This document shows positions 61,078-64,000 of a stretch of 64,000 bases of DNA, piece after piece. The translations under genes and the position numbers were made by a program. The stretch spans positions 62,001 through 126,000 of the forward strand of contig NZ_JAFKFX010000025.1 of NCBI RefSeq assembly GCF_017308075.1. Direction: 5' to 3'. Positions within the stretch are counted from its first letter, which is position 1; every line of letters begins with the position of its first letter. The stretch is from Allobosea sp. (GTDB lineage: Bacteria > Pseudomonadota > Alphaproteobacteria > Rhizobiales > Beijerinckiaceae). Under the pieces are notes generated by a model. That model was not told the DNA's origin. It saw only the letters and a list, made by a program, of their open reading frames with translations, and made no database searches.

Positions 61078-61841
61078 TGCCGACGCGCTCGCCCTTCTCG
61101 CTGGAAGGCCGGCGGGCGCTGGTCACCGGCGCCAATACCGGCATCGGCCAGGGCATTGCCCTGGCGCTGGCGCAGGCCGGCGCGACCGTGATCGCAGCCG
61201 GCCGATCGAGCATGGCCGAAACGCAGACACTGATCGCCGATGCCGGCGGAACCTGCCTGCCGCTCCAGGCCGATCTCCAGCAGAACGGCATCGCCGCGCG
61301 CGTCATCGACGAGGCCGGGGCGCTCGCCGGCCCGCTCGACATCCTCGTCAACAATGCCGGCATCATCCGCCGGGCGGACGCGCTCGACTTCAGCGAGAGC
61401 GACTGGGACGAGGTGATGAACCTCAATCTCAAGGCCAATTTCTTCCTGGCCCAGGCCTTCGCCAAGGCGGCGCTCGCGGCCGGTCGCAGCGGGCGCATCG
61501 TCAACATCGCCTCGCTGCTCTCCTTCCAGGGCGGCATCCGCGTCGCCTCCTATACGGCGAGCAAGAGCGGCCTCGCGGGGCTGACGCGGCTCCTCGCCTG
61601 CGAATGGGCGCAGCACGGCATCAACGTCAACGCGATCGCGCCCGGCTATGTCGAGAGCAACAACACGCAAGCGCTGCGTGCCGATCCCGAGCGCAACGCC
61701 GCGATCCTCGGCCGCATCCCGGCCGGGCGCTGGGGCAAGCCCTCGGATATCGGCGGCGCGGCGGTGTTCCTGGCGAGCGACGCCGCTTCCTACATCCACG
61801 GCGCGATCCTTCCTGTCGACGGAGGCTGGCTGGCACGATGA
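61077..61841 (+). CDS. kduD: 2-dehydro-3-deoxy-D-gluconate 5-dehydrogenase
   Basis: 254 residues, classical SDR; reduces DKII to 2-keto-3-deoxygluconate with NADH. GANTGIGQGIA is the cofactor loop, NNAGIIRRADALDF the family block, and YTASK the intact catalytic Tyr-x-x-x-Lys. The ATG overlaps the kduI stop by one base (TGATG). Typical size; gluconate 5-dehydrogenases are the closest alternative, but context favours KduD. Confidence 0.93.
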   Translation: MPTRSPFSLEGRRALVTGANTGIGQGIALALAQAGATVIAAGRSSMAETQTLIADAGGTCLPLQADLQQNGIAARVIDEAGALAGPLDILVNNAGIIRRADALDFSESDWDEVMNLNLKANFFLAQAFAKAALAAGRSGRIVNIASLLSFQGGIRVASYTASKSGLAGLTRLLACEWAQHGINVNAIAPGYVESNNTQALRADPERNAAILGRIPAGRWGKPSDIGGAAVFLASDAASYIHGAILPVDGGWLAR

Positions 61842-62179
61842 CCGACCGTCTCGACGCCTTTTTCCAGCATGATGCGGATATCGCCTGGGAGGCGACCGAT
61901 CCCGGCATCAAGCGCAAGATCATGGGCTATGGGCCGGATCTGATGGTGGTGCGCGTCGCCTTCGAGAAGGGCGCGGTCGGCAAGCCGCATCAGCACCCGC
62001 ACCGCCAGGCCTGCTTCGTCGAGAGCGGCGTCTTCGACGTCACCATCGATGGTGAGACCAGCCGACTTTCCGCCGGCGACAGCTTCTTCGTGCCGGCGAA
62101 CCTCGTCCATGGCGTCGTCGCCATCGAGGCCGGGCAGCTCGTCGATTCCTTCACGCCGATGCGGGAGGAATTTCTCTAG
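61838..62179 (+). CDS. kdgF: Cupin KdgF, linearising 4,5-unsaturated uronates
   Basis: 113 residues, single cupin. GAVGKPHQHPHRQACFVESGVFDV contains the metal-binding His/Gln cluster and GDSFFVPANLVHG the second His, as in KdgF. KdgF opens unsaturated galacturonate/glucuronate monomers to DKI. The ATG overlaps the kduD stop by four bases, so it is co-translated. With kduI and kduD it forms the complete branch from unsaturated uronate to KDG. Confidence 0.9.
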   Translation: MTDRLDAFFQHDADIAWEATDPGIKRKIMGYGPDLMVVRVAFEKGAVGKPHQHPHRQACFVESGVFDVTIDGETSRLSAGDSFFVPANLVHGVVAIEAGQLVDSFTPMREEFL

Positions 62180-62271
62180 ACATCGCCGCGCCGGCCCTCT
62201 GCGGCCATGGCGCTCGCCACGGGCAAAAACGACCGGAAAATCCGGCAGGTTTCAACGGGAGGGACTTCAAC

Positions 62272-63255
62272 ATGATCACGAGACGGTATTTCGCCGCGCT
62301 TGCGGGCGCGGCCTTCATCACCAGCTTCAGCCTGTCGGCTCAGGCACAGAACGTCACCCTGCGCTCCACCGACATCCATCCGACAGATTACCCGACGGTC
62401 GAGGCCGTCCGCCACATGGGCAAGCTGCTCGACGAGCGCACCCAGGGCCGTATCAAGATCAACGTCTTCCACTCGGCCCAGCTCGGCCAGGAGAAGGACA
62501 CGATCGACCAGACGCGTTTCGGCGTCATCGACATGAACCGCATCAACATGGCGCCGTTCAACAATCTGATCCCGGCGACCAATGTGCCTTCGCTGCCCTT
62601 CATCTTCCGTTCGGTCGACCATATGCGGAAGGTGATGGACGGGCCGATCGGCGACAATCTCCTGAAGGATTTCGAGAAGCACGACCTGATCGGCCTCGCC
62701 TTCTACGATTCCGGCTCGCGCTCCTTCTATAATTCCAAGAAGGCGATCAACACGCCCGCCGACATGAAGGGCATGAAGATCCGCGTCCAGCAGTCGGACA
62801 TGTTCGTCGCGCTCGTCTCGGCGCTCGGCGCCAATGCGACGCCGATGCCCTTCGGCGAGGTCTATTCGGCGCTCCAGACCGGCGTCATCGACGGCGCCGA
62901 GAACAACTGGCCGTCCTATGAATCGACCCGGCATTTCGAGGTCTCGAAATTCTATTCGCAGACCGAGCACTCGCTCTCGCCGGAGGTGCTGGTGATGTCG
63001 AAGAAGAGCTTCGACAAGTTCAACGCCGCCGACCAGGCGCTGATCAAGACGGCCGCCAAGGAATCCGTCGCCAAGATGCGCGAGCTCTGGGACGCTCGCG
63101 AAAAGGCTTCCGAAGCCAAGGTCAAGGCCGGCGGCGCCCAGGTGAACAGCGTCGAGAAGCAGCCCTTCATCGACGCGATGAAGCCGGTCTACGACAAGTT
63201 CGTCACCGATCCCAAGCTCAAGGACATGGTCGCCGCGATCCAGGCGGTGAAGTGA
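62272..63255 (+). CDS. dctP: TRAP transporter periplasmic binding protein
   Basis: 327 residues, DctP family. Signal peptide of about 25 residues (MITRRYFAALAGAAF...SAQA). The organic-acid clamp Arg lies within GMKIRVQQSDMF, and family blocks FHSAQLGQEKDTIDQTRFGVIDM and GEVYSALQTGVIDGAENN follow. Located 92 bases after kdgF, with a terminator after it, it probably delivers uronates to the DctQ/DctM pair. The specific ligand (galacturonate, glucuronate or unsaturated form) is inferred from context. Confidence 0.95.
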   Translation: MITRRYFAALAGAAFITSFSLSAQAQNVTLRSTDIHPTDYPTVEAVRHMGKLLDERTQGRIKINVFHSAQLGQEKDTIDQTRFGVIDMNRINMAPFNNLIPATNVPSLPFIFRSVDHMRKVMDGPIGDNLLKDFEKHDLIGLAFYDSGSRSFYNSKKAINTPADMKGMKIRVQQSDMFVALVSALGANATPMPFGEVYSALQTGVIDGAENNWPSYESTRHFEVSKFYSQTEHSLSPEVLVMSKKSFDKFNAADQALIKTAAKESVAKMRELWDAREKASEAKVKAGGAQVNSVEKQPFIDAMKPVYDKFVTDPKLKDMVAAIQAVK

Positions 63256-63264
63256 GCTGAATGG

Positions 63265-63295
63265 CGGGGCGGCCTCCGGGCTGCCCCGTTTTTTT
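63265..63295 (+). terminator. Intra-operon terminator between dctP and dctQ
   Basis: CGGGGCGGC-CTCCGG-GCTGCCCCG stem (one G-T wobble) followed by seven T. Partial termination here would give more binding protein than membrane subunits, a common TRAP arrangement. Confidence 0.85.
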
Positions 63296-63387
63296 ATCGA
63301 GGAGGCCCCCATCCCGAGACGTCGCTTCGCGGCTCCTGAGAATGCGGGCTGAGCATAAGCAATCGGCAGACATCATCTGGACATCCC

Positions 63388-63921
63388 ATGCACGCCTTCA
63401 CCGCGCTTCTGACGCGCCTCGGCGCCAAGCTCAGCCTGTACTCGCTCGTCGCCGCCGGCACCGGCCTCGTCCTGATGACGGCCATGGTCGCCTGGGGGGT
63501 GTTCGGCCGCTACGTCCTCAACGACACGCCGATCTGGGTCGAGGCCGGCTCGCTCTTCCTGATGTCCTGGTTCATCCTGCTCGGCGCCGCCGTCGGCGTG
63601 CGCGAGAGCGACCATCTCGGCTTCGAGGTCGGGCTGATCATGTCGCCGCCACCCATGCGGGCCGCGCTGATCCTGATCGGCGAGGGGCTGGTCTGCGCCT
63701 TCGGCCTCGCCATGCTGGTCTACGGCACCCAGCTCGCCATGGGCACCTGGAGCGACCGCATGCCGATCATCGGCATCTCGCGCGGCTGGGACTATGTCCC
63801 GATCGCCGCGGGTGGCGCCCTGATCGCCCTGTTCGCACTCGAGAAGATGCTGCTCTTCGTCACAGGCCTGAAGCAGGCCCCGCTCGGCTTCGGCCATTTC
63901 GGCTCCGAGCAGGAGGTCTGA
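63388..63921 (+). CDS. dctQ: TRAP transporter small permease
   Basis: 177 residues with four membrane helices. The family pattern VFGRYVLNDTPIWVEAGSLFLMSWFILLGAAVGVRESDHLGFEV is unmistakable. It lies 132 bases beyond the dctP stop, past the terminator, and is followed three bases later by dctM. It partners with DctM in the membrane complex. Confidence 0.95.
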   Translation: MHAFTALLTRLGAKLSLYSLVAAGTGLVLMTAMVAWGVFGRYVLNDTPIWVEAGSLFLMSWFILLGAAVGVRESDHLGFEVGLIMSPPPMRAALILIGEGLVCAFGLAMLVYGTQLAMGTWSDRMPIIGISRGWDYVPIAAGGALIALFALEKMLLFVTGLKQAPLGFGHFGSEQEV

Positions 63922-63924
63922 GCC

Positions 63925-64000
63925 ATGGAACTCTGGGTTCTGTTCGGCTCCTTCTCGCTGCTGCTGCTGATCGGCGTGCCCGTCGCCTTCTGCCTCGGCA
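63925..64000 (+). CDS. dctM: TRAP transporter large permease, 5' end only
   Basis: 25 codons are visible, coding for MELWVLFGSFSLLLLIGVPV and then AFCLG, the standard DctM start (first membrane helix, GVPVAF motif). The ATG is three bases after the dctQ stop, with AGGAGG about ten bases upstream. The gene continues beyond the window. Confidence 0.92.
   Translation, partial: MELWVLFGSFSLLLLIGVPVAFCLG

Overview
The window is a GC-rich chromosomal segment of an alphaproteobacterium. Gene content points to the order Hyphomicrobiales (Rhizobiales), perhaps a Bosea-like genus: a short PutA controlled by a divergent Lrp/AsnC regulator, purA followed by a proline-rich one-TM protein, DUF3422, DUF4337 and DUF4139 proteins, and the palindromic intergenic repeats typical of that order. 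The genus is inference. No rRNA or tRNA gene was recognised, and I see no prophage, IS transposase or CRISPR array.

Layout. 1-3.4 kb: a NitT/TauT-type ABC importer upstream of an acyl-CoA synthetase (minus strand; the ligase is cut by the window edge). 3.6-7.3 kb: divergent proline regulator and bifunctional PutA. 7.4-9.6 kb: small hypothetical genes and dense repeats. 9.6-11.6 kb: a visibly lower-GC island with a RelE/HigB-like toxin, a HigA-like antitoxin fused to an ImmA/IrrE zinc-protease domain, and an unrecognised third gene, headed by a perfect inverted repeat that looks like an operator. 11.7-14.7 kb: serC and serA. 14.8-16.3 kb: a HicB/HicA-like pair whose toxin frame has no stop before a terminator, then a class A beta-lactamase. 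16.3-26.4 kb: mostly single genes (DMT exporter, glutamine amidotransferase-like protein, quinone reductase with divergent TetR, ABC-F ATPase, DUF4139 protein, M20 amidohydrolase, papain-like peptidase, tyrosine phosphatase). 26.9-34.8 kb: purA, prfC, a chemoreceptor and an ABC-2 exporter. 35-40 kb: very small genes, DUF3422, an L,D-transpeptidase, a GST and a pentapeptide-repeat protein.

40.1-46.0 kb holds envelope sugar metabolism: a small DMT flippase, a 41-residue protein, an NAD-dependent epimerase and a class III aminotransferase in one operon ended by a strong terminator, then (after rnk) a convergent pair resembling DprE1 and the UbiA-type decaprenyl-phosphate phosphoribosyltransferase of mycobacterial arabinan synthesis. 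46-52 kb: MBL hydrolase, XerC-like recombinase, a DUF4337 protein, an SDR lacking its catalytic Tyr/Lys, and an ArsR-led five-gene operon. 52-57.7 kb: an amidase with a Dpp-type transporter lacking its ATPases and interrupted by an opposite-strand orphan HicB.

57.9-64 kb: a uronate catabolism cluster. A GntR regulator diverges from uxaC-kduI-kduD-kdgF, joined by overlapping start and stop codons, followed by a TRAP transporter (dctP, terminator, dctQ, start of dctM). Together these would import uronates, linearise unsaturated uronates and lead to 2-keto-3-deoxygluconate.

Start codons were set from Shine-Dalgarno spacing and overlaps, so several coding regions here are shorter than the longest open frame.
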